Assembly (NCBI GenBank): GCA_046346665.1
Contig: JAXMHQ010000039.1
Span: 1-42,724, forward strand
Length of the DNA stretch: 42,724 bases
Source: JAXMHQ01 sp046346665
GTDB lineage: Bacteria; Verrucomicrobiota; Verrucomicrobiia; Limisphaerales; JAXMHQ01
Direction of reading: 5' to 3'
Part shown: piece after piece, positions 1-8,744 of the stretch
How positions within the stretch are numbered: the first letter of the stretch is position 1
Layout of the letters: every line of letters begins with the position of its first letter
Position numbers and translations under genes: made by a program
Notes under the pieces: generated by a model
What the model was told of the DNA's origin: nothing
Database searches by the model: none
The model's input: the letters and a program-made list of their open reading frames with translations, nothing else

Positions 1-3000
1 GCGGCGGGCAACGCCTCGCTCTCGCTGTTCAACCTCGTGATCGCGAACGGGCTGGCGGCGGGAACGAACGGGACCCCGGGATTCGACGGCGGCACGGGCC
101 AGGGCGGCGGGATCTGGATGAACGGCGGGAAATTGGTTTTGTCCGGGTGCCGGTTTTTCAACAATCGCGCCGCGGGTGGAACCGGCGGTGAGTATCAGAG
201 TCCAATCTATCGCGCGGGGCAGGGTGGAACTGGCCAGGGGGGAGCAATCGATTTAGCGGGCGGCTTGTTATCCGTGACGAATTGCATCTTTTGGAACAAT
301 TCCGCCTCGGGCGGCGCCGGAGGCGGTTCGGATACGGCCCCCCCGGCCCAGGCGGGCGACGGCGGTATCGGCCTGGGTGGCGCCATTCACGCCACTAACG
401 TCAGTCTCGCCGTCGTGAACTGCGAATTTCAAACCAACCAGGCGCAGGGTGGAATTCCCGGCACCATTGCGGGCAATTCCGCCGCTGCAGGTGCGGGATT
501 CGGCGGGGCGTTGCAGGAAGGCGGCGGCGATTCGCTTGTCATCGGTTCTCTTTTTGCCTCGAACAATGCCGTTTCTCCGAGGCCGACCGGCATCCATTTC
601 GGCGCTTCGAACCCGGGGGCCGGGGGGGCGATTTTTCACATGAGCGGCCTGATTTCGATTGATTCTTCATCCTTTGTTTCGAATGCCGCCACCGGCGGAA
701 ACGCGGTCCGGTATTCAACCGCGGGACCGGGCCAGGGCGGGGCATTCTGCAGTGCGGACCGCGCGGTCATTACCGGCAGCACCTTCCTCGCGAACACGGC
801 TCGCGCGGGAACAGGCAGCGACGGCTCGCAGGTGCAGGAGGGCCAGGGCGGCGCGGTATTCAACAGCGGCTCTCTGCAGATCAGCCAGTGCTATTTCAGC
901 TTGAACAGCGCGACGGGCGGCTCCGCCTATCATGGGGCCCTCGATGGTGGCCAGGGCGCCGCGGGAAAAGGCGGTGCCATTTACAGCACCAGCCAACTGG
1001 GCGTGAGTTCCTCGACTTTCGAGGGGAATACCACCTGGGGTGTCCCCGGCGGGAATGCGAATCCAGCCAGCGGCTACCATGCGTCGCCCTCCTTCGGCGG
1101 CGCCCTGTATCTGCTGGGCTCAGGTGGCGTCACCAATTCCACGTTCCTCGGCAACGCGGCCCACGGCGGCGATGCCTCTTACGACGAATACGACGGGGCT
1201 GACGCTTTTGGAGGCGCGGTGGCAAACGCAGGCACGCTGTTCCTCGAGAACAGCACGATCGCCTCCAATAGCGCGGTCGGGGGCGCCCATGGGACTTACG
1301 GCGGTTGGGGCACCTCCACGAACGGGACCGGCTACGGCGGCGGCATCTTCTCCACCAACGGCACTTGTAGCCTCATCAACACCGTCCTGGCATCCAACCA
1401 ACCGCTGAATGCATCCGCCGCGATCACGGACCTGGGCCACAATCTTTCATCGGATTCCACCCCGGCGCTCAGCAGCCCCGGCAGCCTGAACAACACCGAT
1501 CCAAAACTCGCGCCACTGGCCGACAACGGCGGCGCGACGCCGACCCTGGCCTTGCTGGCCGGCAGCCCGGCTATTGATGCCGCCGATGATTCCATCTTCC
1601 CCCCAACCGATCAACGCGGCCTGCTCCGGCCTGTCGGATCGCGCGCCGATATTGGCGCCTTCGAATACGCCGAAGTGCTGCCGGGCTGTTCCGTAACGGT
1701 CGATGTTACCAACATCAACTGCGATGCCGCCGCCCAGGCGCAGGCGGTGCATGTCATCGCCAATTACTATTGCGATTGGACTTTGGCCAGTGCCGTTGAT
1801 TGGATTACGCCTTCCCAAACGAACGGGTCCGGGTACACCCAATTGACGCTGTCCGTAGCGACCAATGCGAGCCTTGTTCCCCGCGATGGCGTTGTCAGTA
1901 TGGCCGGCATTCCTGTGACAGTCCACCAGGCCGCCGCATCCTGCAGCTACGCGCTTTCATTGACCAACGCCAGCTTCCCGGTCGAGGGCGGCACCGGCAG
2001 CGTGCAGGTCGCCGCACTGCCGGGTTGCGACTGGAACGCCTCTCCCGGCGCTTCCTGGTTGCACATCACCGACGGCACCAACGGCAGCGGGAACGGCTCG
2101 GTGAGTTACACGGTGGACGCCAACCCGGACGTGCTCATCCGCAGCGCCGCCTTGAGCGTCGGAGGACAGACTCTCCAGATTCAACAAGCCACCCTGCCTG
2201 CCTGCGTCTATTCCGTCAGCAGCACCAACCTGGATTGTGATGCCAGCGCTCAATCCCTGCAATTAACCCTGAGCACCTCCTCCCATTGCGGCTGGTTTGC
2301 CGACAGTAGCCCCACCGCGATCTGGATCACCCCGGTTCAAAGGTCCGGGACTGGATCCGCGCAAATCACGCTGATCATCGAGACCAACGCCAGCATCCAA
2401 CCTCGCCAGGGCGTGGTCCTGGTGGGCGGACAATCCGTGACAGTGAACCAGGCCGGGGCGGCCTGTACCTACCGGCTTTCCTCAACCAACGAAGTTTTCG
2501 ATGCTGAAGGGGGCCACGCAGTCATCGAGGTCACAGCCCTGTCCGGCTGCAGCTGGAACTTCGTCAGCAGCTTCGATTGGATCACCTGTTCGCTGCCCGG
2601 CCCCGGCGCCGGATCCTTGCAGGTCGGGCTTTACGTATCCGCCAACCCCGGCGCACAGGCGCGCCAGGGCACCGTTTTTCTGGCCGGCCAGGCCGTGACC
2701 GTGACCCAGGCCGGATTGGGATGTTCGTATACTCTTTCCTCGACCAACGCCGGCTTTTTGCCCGCTGGCGGCATCGGCAGCTTCCAGGTCGCCGCGCTGC
2801 CCGACTGCGACTGGACCGCCTCGAGCGAAAACCCGTGGCTGCACTTCACCAGCAGCACCAACGGCAGCGGGAACGGGACGATCAATTACAGCGTGGACCC
2901 CTTTTCGGGTCTCAACGCGCGCGTTGGAACCGTCAGCCTCGCCGGCCAAACCGTTTGGGTGCGGCAATCGGGAACCGACACCACCCCTCCCGTGCTCACC

Positions 3001-4317
3001 GTTTTGTCGCCAGCCCGGAACGTTCAAGTATCCAGCCCGACCCTCCTCATTTCCGGGACGGCCAGTGACCGTGTCGGTGAACTGGATTATATAGAATACT
3101 CCATGGATGGCGGCGCCAGTTACGACGGGAGGATCGAGGGCACACCCGCATGGTCCCTCCTTGTAACCAACCTGAGCCCCGGCACCACATTCATTCGGGT
3201 GCGAGCCATAGATCGGAACGGCAACGTCTCCGCCGCACCCACAATCGTTGTCGTTCGCACGCCCGCGACCGATCCGGCCGCGCTCTTGGCGGGCCGTTAT
3301 GACGGGCTTTTTTATGACACCAACGGCATGGATGCCTCCAGTGCCGGCTTCTTCAGCGCCACGGTCAACACGCTCGGAAAAATGTCCGGCAAATTGATTT
3401 CACAAGGCAAAACCTATCCACTCAAAGGTGTGATCCCGACGAACGGCACTTGGTCCGCCTCGATCTTCCGGGGTGCCCGATCCCCGATTCAACTGGCGTT
3501 GCAATTTGATGTAGCCAGCCGGGATCGCGTGACGGGCCAGGTCACCGACTGCAACTGGACTTCAGAACTGGTGGCAAATCGAAATCCCTATTCGTCCCTC
3601 ACCAACCCGGCTTTCCAGGCGGGCAATTACACGCTGGTCATCCCCGAGGGGTCCGGTGGCAACAGCTACGGCGCCTTCCAGGTCGACTCGGCCGGCCGCG
3701 TGAAGTTCAAAGGAAAAACCGGGCACGGAACGGCGATTTCCCAAAACACCACCTTGTCCGGCCAGGGCCAGTGGCCTTTCTACGCCTCGCTTCAATCGGG
3801 CAGGGAACTGTTGATTGGCTGGCTCACCGTCTCCAATCGGACCGCGGTCAACGGCACGGTGGATTGGATCCAGCTGCCGATTCCAAGATCCGCCTGGTAT
3901 CCCGACGGGTTTACCAATCAATCCCAGGCCCTGGGCTCCGGATACGCCTACACGCCAGGCGTAACTCTGCTCGACTTCAATTACGGGACGGCCACGCTGG
4001 AGAATTACCTCACCGTGCCTGGCCTGCGGTTTGCATCGGACAATCAACTCACCGACTCGAACCGGTTCCACCTGTCGATCACCAGGGGCACGGGGCTTTT
4101 CAGGGGCAGCGCCTACGATCCCGCCACGCGCCGCACGCTTCCTTTCGACGGGGCCATTCTTCAGAACCAGGTGATCGGGCTTGGACGATTTACCGGCACG
4201 AATGGGAATGGGAACTTCAGTTTGTCGAAATTCGACAACACGATAACCTCGAGCGGAGACGGGAGCGTCAGAATAATACTTCCGCCTGTGGAAATAAATC
4301 TTCGAGTGAATCCGTGA
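1..4317 (+). CDS. Giant secreted beta-helix / BACON-domain protein (5' partial)
   Basis: The frame is open from the first base, so the N-terminus and any signal peptide lie outside the window; 1438 residues are visible. Nucleotides 1 to about 1450 encode Gly/Asn-rich repeats (GQGGAI, then S-x-F-x-x-N-x-A) typical of a right-handed parallel beta-helix of the Pmp type. About 1500-1670 matches the choice-of-anchor Q signature (DNGGATPTLAL, SPAIDA, DIGAFEY). Five BACON-like beta domains follow (about 1684-2970), each ending in a Q-A or Q-S-G motif and each with a Cys pair. Next comes an Ig-like domain (2980-3265) and a C-terminal beta domain beginning AGRYDGLFYD. Such proteins are cell-surface or secreted, with adhesion or polysaccharide binding as the usual guess; the ligand is unknown. 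The domain calls come from motif recognition only. Confidence 0.85.
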   Translation, partial: AAGNASLSLFNLVIANGLAAGTNGTPGFDGGTGQGGGIWMNGGKLVLSGCRFFNNRAAGGTGGEYQSPIYRAGQGGTGQGGAIDLAGGLLSVTNCIFWNNSASGGAGGGSDTAPPAQAGDGGIGLGGAIHATNVSLAVVNCEFQTNQAQGGIPGTIAGNSAAAGAGFGGALQEGGGDSLVIGSLFASNNAVSPRPTGIHFGASNPGAGGAIFHMSGLISIDSSSFVSNAATGGNAVRYSTAGPGQGGAFCSADRAVITGSTFLANTARAGTGSDGSQVQEGQGGAVFNSGSLQISQCYFSLNSATGGSAYHGALDGGQGAAGKGGAIYSTSQLGVSSSTFEGNTTWGVPGGNANPASGYHASPSFGGALYLLGSGGVTNSTFLGNAAHGGDASYDEYDGADAFGGAVANAGTLFLENSTIASNSAVGGAHGTYGGWGTSTNGTGYGGGIFSTNGTCSLINTVLASNQPLNASAAITDLGHNLSSDSTPALSSPGSLNNTDPKLAPLADNGGATPTLALLAGSPAIDAADDSIFPPTDQRGLLRPVGSRADIGAFEYAEVLPGCSVTVDVTNINCDAAAQAQAVHVIANYYCDWTLASAVDWITPSQTNGSGYTQLTLSVATNASLVPRDGVVSMAGIPVTVHQAAASCSYALSLTNASFPVEGGTGSVQVAALPGCDWNASPGASWLHITDGTNGSGNGSVSYTVDANPDVLIRSAALSVGGQTLQIQQATLPACVYSVSSTNLDCDASAQSLQLTLSTSSHCGWFADSSPTAIWITPVQRSGTGSAQITLIIETNASIQPRQGVVLVGGQSVTVNQAGAACTYRLSSTNEVFDAEGGHAVIEVTALSGCSWNFVSSFDWITCSLPGPGAGSLQVGLYVSANPGAQARQGTVFLAGQAVTVTQAGLGCSYTLSSTNAGFLPAGGIGSFQVAALPDCDWTASSENPWLHFTSSTNGSGNGTINYSVDPFSGLNARVGTVSLAGQTVWVRQSGTDTTPPVLTVLSPARNVQVSSPTLLISGTASDRVGELDYIEYSMDGGASYDGRIEGTPAWSLLVTNLSPGTTFIRVRAIDRNGNVSAAPTIVVVRTPATDPAALLAGRYDGLFYDTNGMDASSAGFFSATVNTLGKMSGKLISQGKTYPLKGVIPTNGTWSASIFRGARSPIQLALQFDVASRDRVTGQVTDCNWTSELVANRNPYSSLTNPAFQAGNYTLVIPEGSGGNSYGAFQVDSAGRVKFKGKTGHGTAISQNTTLSGQGQWPFYASLQSGRELLIGWLTVSNRTAVNGTVDWIQLPIPRSAWYPDGFTNQSQALGSGYAYTPGVTLLDFNYGTATLENYLTVPGLRFASDNQLTDSNRFHLSITRGTGLFRGSAYDPATRRTLPFDGAILQNQVIGLGRFTGTNGNGNFSLSKFDNTITSSGDGSVRIILPPVEINLRVNP

Positions 4318-4363
4318 TTTTCAGCGGGTGACCATGAGGCGTTGAACAAAAACGGTAACCATT

Positions 4364-4430
4364 GGTAGGGACGCCGCGCTGCGGCGTCCGCGCTCGGCGC
4401 AGCGAGCCGACCTTAGCCGCCAACCCTACC
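4364..4430. repeat. REP-like palindromic element
   Basis: GGTAGGG at the left end is matched by CCCTACC at the right end. Inside, GGACGCCGC and GCGGCGTCC form a 9-bp stem around a 3-nt loop (4369-4389), followed by a smaller GCTCG/CGAGC stem. It lies 47 bases after the giant surface-protein gene. A second small hairpin (GCGACGT/ACGTCGC, 4463-4483) follows. There is no T-tract, so it is not a classical terminator. The last 30 bases of the window begin a vaguely similar GGGACG-rich sequence, which may be another copy cut by the window edge. Confidence 0.6.
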
Positions 4431-4575
4431 TTGCATGCCTCAACACATTCGCCGCGTCCAACGCGACGTCTTCAAAACGTCGCTTGATCCTTTGCCGGAG
4501 CGGGTTAGACTCCTTCCATGAACCCGCTGAACCCGCGCCGCGACGGATTGCGCGGGCTTCGCGAGGGTTTCTCCC

Positions 4576-5055
4576 ATGATTGATTCCATTTCTTTCACAC
4601 TGAACGATCAACCGCTCGAGTTAAAAGTCGACGGCGACCGCACCCTGCTTTGGGTTTTGCGCGCCGACCTGGGATTGACCGGGACCAAATACGGCTGCGG
4701 CGAAGGCCATTGCGGCTGCTGCACCGTCCTGGTCGACGGATCCGCCACACGCGCCTGCCTGCACAAAGTCCGCGAGGTCGCCGGCAAAAAGGTCCAAACC
4801 ATCGAAGGCCTCGAACATGACGGAAAACTGCACCCGGTCCAAAAAGCGTTCATGGAACACGACGCCCTCCAGTGCGGATTCTGCATCCCCGGCCAGGTCA
4901 TGAACGCCGTGGCACTGCTTTCCAAAACGCCGCTGCCGACCCGGGAGCAAATCGCGCGCGGCATGGAAAATAACTTCTGCCGTTGCGGCGCCCACACCCG
5001 CATCCTCGACGCCATCCAGTCCGCCGCCGCCGAAATGAAAGGGGGCAAGCGATGA
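4576..5055 (+). CDS. (2Fe-2S)-binding small subunit of a molybdenum hydroxylase (IorA-like)
   Basis: This 159-residue protein carries both [2Fe-2S] clusters of xanthine-oxidase-family small subunits. The plant-type ferredoxin motif CGEGHCGCC lies near residue 40, and the helical second domain has CGFC and CRCG. It passes electrons from the molybdenum cofactor in the large subunit to an external acceptor. The length matches isoquinoline 1-oxidoreductase alpha subunits, and no FAD domain is present, as in the IorAB type. Its stop overlaps the start of the large subunit (ATGA at 5052-5055), so the two are translationally coupled. The natural substrate cannot be read from sequence; aldehyde or N-heterocycle oxidation is the family norm. 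Confidence 0.93.
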   Translation: MIDSISFTLNDQPLELKVDGDRTLLWVLRADLGLTGTKYGCGEGHCGCCTVLVDGSATRACLHKVREVAGKKVQTIEGLEHDGKLHPVQKAFMEHDALQCGFCIPGQVMNAVALLSKTPLPTREQIARGMENNFCRCGAHTRILDAIQSAAAEMKGGKR

Positions 5056-7226
5056 ACGCCAACGATTTTCTCGCCTGCAATTTCAAGGACATCCGCGATC
5101 CGGGCGATCTGTTCCCGCAAACCCGGCGCGAATTCATCAAGCGCTTCGCCGGCGGCATTTTCATCTTCATCGCGCTCGGCGACGTCGCGGGCGCGCAGGA
5201 GGAGGGCGGACGACCCTGGCGCCGGCCGGGGTTGCCGGCGGATTTCAACGCGTTCCTGCGCATCGCCGAGGACGGCCGGATCACGTGTTACACCGGCAAG
5301 ATCGAGATGGGCCAGGGCCCCATCACCTCGCTGCCCCAGATGCTCGCCGAGGAACTGAATGCGCCGCTCGACGCGGTGGAGATTGTCATGGGCGACACGG
5401 AACTGTGTCCGTGGGACATGGGAACTTTCGGGTCCATGACCACCCGCTTTTTCGGTCCGGCCCTCCTCGCCGCCGCCGCCGAGGCGCGAACCGTCCTGGT
5501 CGAACTCGCCGCCGAAAAACTCCAGGTCCCCGCCGGCCGGCTCACCGCCCGGGACGGAATCATCTTCGATTCGCAGCACCCGGAAACGAAAGTCACCTAC
5601 GGCGAACTCGCCCATGGAAAGACCATCGAACGCCATGTCTCCGCCAAGCCCGCTCTGAAATCCCCAGCGCAATACACCGTCATCGGAAAATCCCTGCTGC
5701 ACCGTGACGGCCGCGACAAGGTCACCGGAAAGGGCCGCTATGCCGGCGACATTCGGCTGCCCGGCATGCTCTGCGCCAGGATCCTGCGCCCGCCCGCGCA
5801 CGGCGCGAAGTTCAAACACGCCGACACGGCCGCGGCCGCGAAAATTCCCGGCGTCCAGGTGATCCAGGAAGGCGACCTGGTGGCGGTTCTCCACGAGCTG
5901 CCCGATATCGCCGAACTGGCGCTGGGCAAAATCCAGGCCGAATTCGACGTCCCGGATTCGAAGGTGAACGACCGGACCATTTTCGATCACCTCCTGCAGG
6001 TCGCCCCGCCCGCCAGCGTGATTGCAAAAGGCGGCGACCTCGAAGAGGGGAACAAACGATCGGCAAAAACTTTTGACACAACGTACCTCAACAGTTACGT
6101 CGCCCATTCCGCCATGGAAACGCACGCCGCCGTCGCCCATGTCGAGGACGGCAAGGCCACCGTCTGGGCGTCGACTCAAAACCCGTTCGGCGCCCAGGGC
6201 GACATCGCCCGCGCCATCGGGTTGGATCCGAAAAACGTCCGCGTGATCGCACCGTACGTCGGGGGCGGCTTCGGCGGAAAGACGTTCAACCTCCAGGCCA
6301 TCGAGGCGGCGCGGTTGTCCAAACTCAGCGGCAAGCCCGTCCAGGTCATGTGGACCCGCGAAGAGGAATTTTTCTACGACAACTTCCGGCCGGCGGCGAT
6401 CGTCAAGATCCGGTCCGGCGTCGATGCGGCCGGCGCGATGACGTTTTGGGATTTTGAGGAGTACTACGCGGGCGACCGGGGCGCGGCGCAGTTTTATTCC
6501 GTGCCCAACCACCGCACCGCCGCGCACGGGGGCGGCTGGCAGGGAACGCCGGGATCGCACCCGTTCCCCACCGGCGCCTGGCGCGCTCCCGGCAACAACA
6601 CCAACACCTTCGCGCGCGAATCGCACATCGACGTCATGGCCGCCGCGGCAGGGATCGACCCGGTGGAGTTCCGGCTGAAGAACCTTTCCGACGCGCGGAT
6701 GAGCCGCGTGTTGAAGGCGGCGGCGGAGGCGTTCGGCTGGAAACCGGGCGCGGCTCCCAGCCGTCGCGGGCTGGGCGTGGCGTGCGGGACCGATGCCGGA
6801 TCGGTGGTCGCCGCGATCGGCGAAGTCGAGGTGGATCCGAAGACCGGCAAGGTGCGCGTGAAACGCGTCGTCTGCGCCCAGGAAATGGGGCTCGTCATCA
6901 ATCCCGAAGGCGCCCGCATCCAGATGGAAGGCTGCATCACCATGGGCCTCGGCTACGCCCTGGCCGAGGAAGTGCATTTCGAAGGCGGCCGGGTGTTGGA
7001 CACCAATTTCGACACGTACGAAATTCCGCGATTCTCGTGGGTGCCGGAGATGAAAACGGTGATCCTGGATGCGCCCGACACTCCGCCGCAGGGCGGGGGC
7101 GAGCCGGCGATCATTTTGATGGGGGCGCTGGTGGCCAACGCGGTTTACGACGCCACGGGCGCGCGGCTGCTGCAGTTGCCAATGACGCCCGACCGGGTTA
7201 AAGCCGCGCTCGCAAAGGCCGGCTGA
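5052..7226 (+). CDS. Molybdopterin-binding large subunit of a molybdenum hydroxylase (IorB-like)
   Basis: A 724-residue xanthine-dehydrogenase-family catalytic subunit. The ATG at 5052 overlaps the iorA-like stop and is preferred over an in-frame upstream start at 4983. A twin-arginine-type signal (TRREFIKRF, about residues 24-32, then a hydrophobic stretch and AGA) suggests Tat export of the folded enzyme. Family motifs include GKIEMGQG, a GGGFGGK cofactor loop, GAWRAPGN, and a C-terminal GGGEPA holding the likely catalytic Glu. The arrangement fits periplasmic IorAB-type oxidoreductases that pass electrons to a cytochrome. No XdhC-like maturation gene or cytochrome gene adjoins it, so partners must lie elsewhere. 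Substrate unknown. Confidence 0.92.
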   Translation: MNANDFLACNFKDIRDPGDLFPQTRREFIKRFAGGIFIFIALGDVAGAQEEGGRPWRRPGLPADFNAFLRIAEDGRITCYTGKIEMGQGPITSLPQMLAEELNAPLDAVEIVMGDTELCPWDMGTFGSMTTRFFGPALLAAAAEARTVLVELAAEKLQVPAGRLTARDGIIFDSQHPETKVTYGELAHGKTIERHVSAKPALKSPAQYTVIGKSLLHRDGRDKVTGKGRYAGDIRLPGMLCARILRPPAHGAKFKHADTAAAAKIPGVQVIQEGDLVAVLHELPDIAELALGKIQAEFDVPDSKVNDRTIFDHLLQVAPPASVIAKGGDLEEGNKRSAKTFDTTYLNSYVAHSAMETHAAVAHVEDGKATVWASTQNPFGAQGDIARAIGLDPKNVRVIAPYVGGGFGGKTFNLQAIEAARLSKLSGKPVQVMWTREEEFFYDNFRPAAIVKIRSGVDAAGAMTFWDFEEYYAGDRGAAQFYSVPNHRTAAHGGGWQGTPGSHPFPTGAWRAPGNNTNTFARESHIDVMAAAAGIDPVEFRLKNLSDARMSRVLKAAAEAFGWKPGAAPSRRGLGVACGTDAGSVVAAIGEVEVDPKTGKVRVKRVVCAQEMGLVINPEGARIQMEGCITMGLGYALAEEVHFEGGRVLDTNFDTYEIPRFSWVPEMKTVILDAPDTPPQGGGEPAIILMGALVANAVYDATGARLLQLPMTPDRVKAALAKAG

Positions 7227-7245
7227 ATCGTTGAGAATCCCACCT

Positions 7246-8644
7246 ATGAAATCCAAAGTGTCCGTGGCGATCCTGGCGGCCGCACTCCTGGCCGGCAGCG
7301 GCGCGAACGCGGCGATTTACTTCACCAGCCTGGTCAGTTTCAACGGCACCAACGGCGCCAACCCCAGCGGTCGCCTGCTGCAGGCGGCCGATGGGAATTT
7401 CTACGGCACCGCCCCGTTCGGCGGCGCCTCAAACAATGGAACGATCTTCCGGCTCTCGCCGGACACCCTCGCCTGGACGAACCTGTATGACTTCGGCGGA
7501 GGCGTCGACGGCTCCGCGCCCTCGGCCGGCCTGGCGCAGGGCGCGGACGGGTGGTTGTACGGGAGCGCCTACAGCGGCGGACCCAGCAACGCAGGGACGC
7601 TCTTCCGTTTCCACCGCCGGTGCCTTACAGGTGTTAAACACATTCTCCGTCACCAATGGCGCCAACCCGGAGAGCCTGATGATCCAGACCGCCGGCGGCC
7701 ATTTCTGGGGCAGCACGGAATACGGCGGGGCGATCCCCGGCGCCAACCAGGGCGGGAACGGGTTTGGCGTGCTGTTCAACCTGGAGACCAACGGGGCGTT
7801 GGTGGATCGATTCGATTTCGGCAAGACGAACGGGTCGAGTCCGAACGAATTGTTGCTTGGCCAGGATGGCAATTACTACGGGACCACCACCTGGGGCGGG
7901 AACACGAGTTTTTACGTGTACGGCTTCGGCACCATTTTCAAGCTCACGCCGGACGGCGCGCTCTCGACGCTCTACACGTTCAGCGGGTTTGCCGACGGCG
8001 GTTTTCTATACGGCGGTTTGGCCCAGGCGGCGGACGGCTACCTGTACGGCTCCACGTTCAGCGGCGGAGCCTACGGGTACGGCACGCTGTTTCGAATCAG
8101 CACCAACGGCCAGTTCAGCACGATTTACAATTTCACCGGCGGCAGCGACGGCGCGAACCCCGCGGCGACGCTGCTGGTCGGGCCCGACGGCAACCTTTAC
8201 GGCACCACTTACAACGGCGGTTATGGCTACGGTTCGGTTTTCCAATTCACTCCGTCCGGCAACGGCAGCACGCTCGTGTTGTTCACCGGCATGACCGGCG
8301 GATTTCCCGGATCGCGCTCCCAGACGCCGCTGGTTCTCGGCTCCGACGGCAACCTCTACGGCGCCACGGTCTACGGCGGCCCGTCAAACCAGGGAACCCT
8401 CTTCCGCGTCAGCACGCCGTTCCCGCCGGCCTGGCAGTCCATCACCCAGACCAACGGCATCGTCACCCTTTCCTGGAACGCCATCCTCACCCAGACTTAC
8501 CAGGTGCAATACATCAACGATCTCGCTCCGTCAGGCTGGTCCGTCCTGGGCGGAAACATCCTGGCCACAAATGCCAACATGAGTGTTCCGGATGCCATGG
8601 GATCGAACACGCGCAGGTTCTATCGGCTCGGAATTCTCCCCTGA
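7246..8644 (+). pseudogene. GloVer-repeat secreted protein, frameshifted
   Basis: The reading starts at ATG 7246 with a clear signal peptide (MKSKVSVAILAAALLAGSG, ending near ANA). Tandem beta-propeller-like repeats of the GloVer type follow, with motifs such as DGNFYGTA, DGNLYGTT and GTLFR. The first frame carries the repeats to GTLFR at about 7605. The next repeat continues (VSTAGALQ) in the frame one base further on and runs to TGA 8642-8644. Sister repeats read LFRIST and LFRVST, so a 2-base loss (CG from CGCG) or a 1-base gain near 7605-7610 explains it. Near the C-terminus is a short domain (TQTYQVQYINDL) common in verrucomicrobial secreted proteins. It could be a sequencing error, in which case one intact protein of about 466 residues is encoded. 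Confidence 0.85.
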
Positions 8645-8744
8645 TCCCCAGGTAGGAGACGACGTAAGGAGTCTCTGACAATGACCCTTGAATCCGGGCT
8701 TGTTGGCCCGTCCCCGGCGAATTCGACGCAGTCCGCGCAGAAGT

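Noticed and set aside
4518..4583. A 21-codon leader frame overlapping the iorA-like start.
   Set aside because: No Shine-Dalgarno sequence, no attenuator structure and no codon pattern support translation.
4608..7256. An 882-codon open frame on the minus strand opposite the iorA/iorB-like genes.
   Set aside because: It mirrors well-conserved molybdenum hydroxylase genes, has no family motif and is a product of GC-rich third-position bias.
7600..7612. Programmed +1 ribosomal frameshift in the GloVer gene.
   Set aside because: No slippery or slow-codon context (such as CTT-TGA) is present, and a shift there would drop a residue of the repeat; a 2-base loss explains the alignment better.
8652..8710. 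Two weak stems (GGAGAC/GTCTCT and CGGGC/GCCCG) between converging genes as a terminator.
   Set aside because: Stems are only 5-6 bp and lack a T-tract on either strand.
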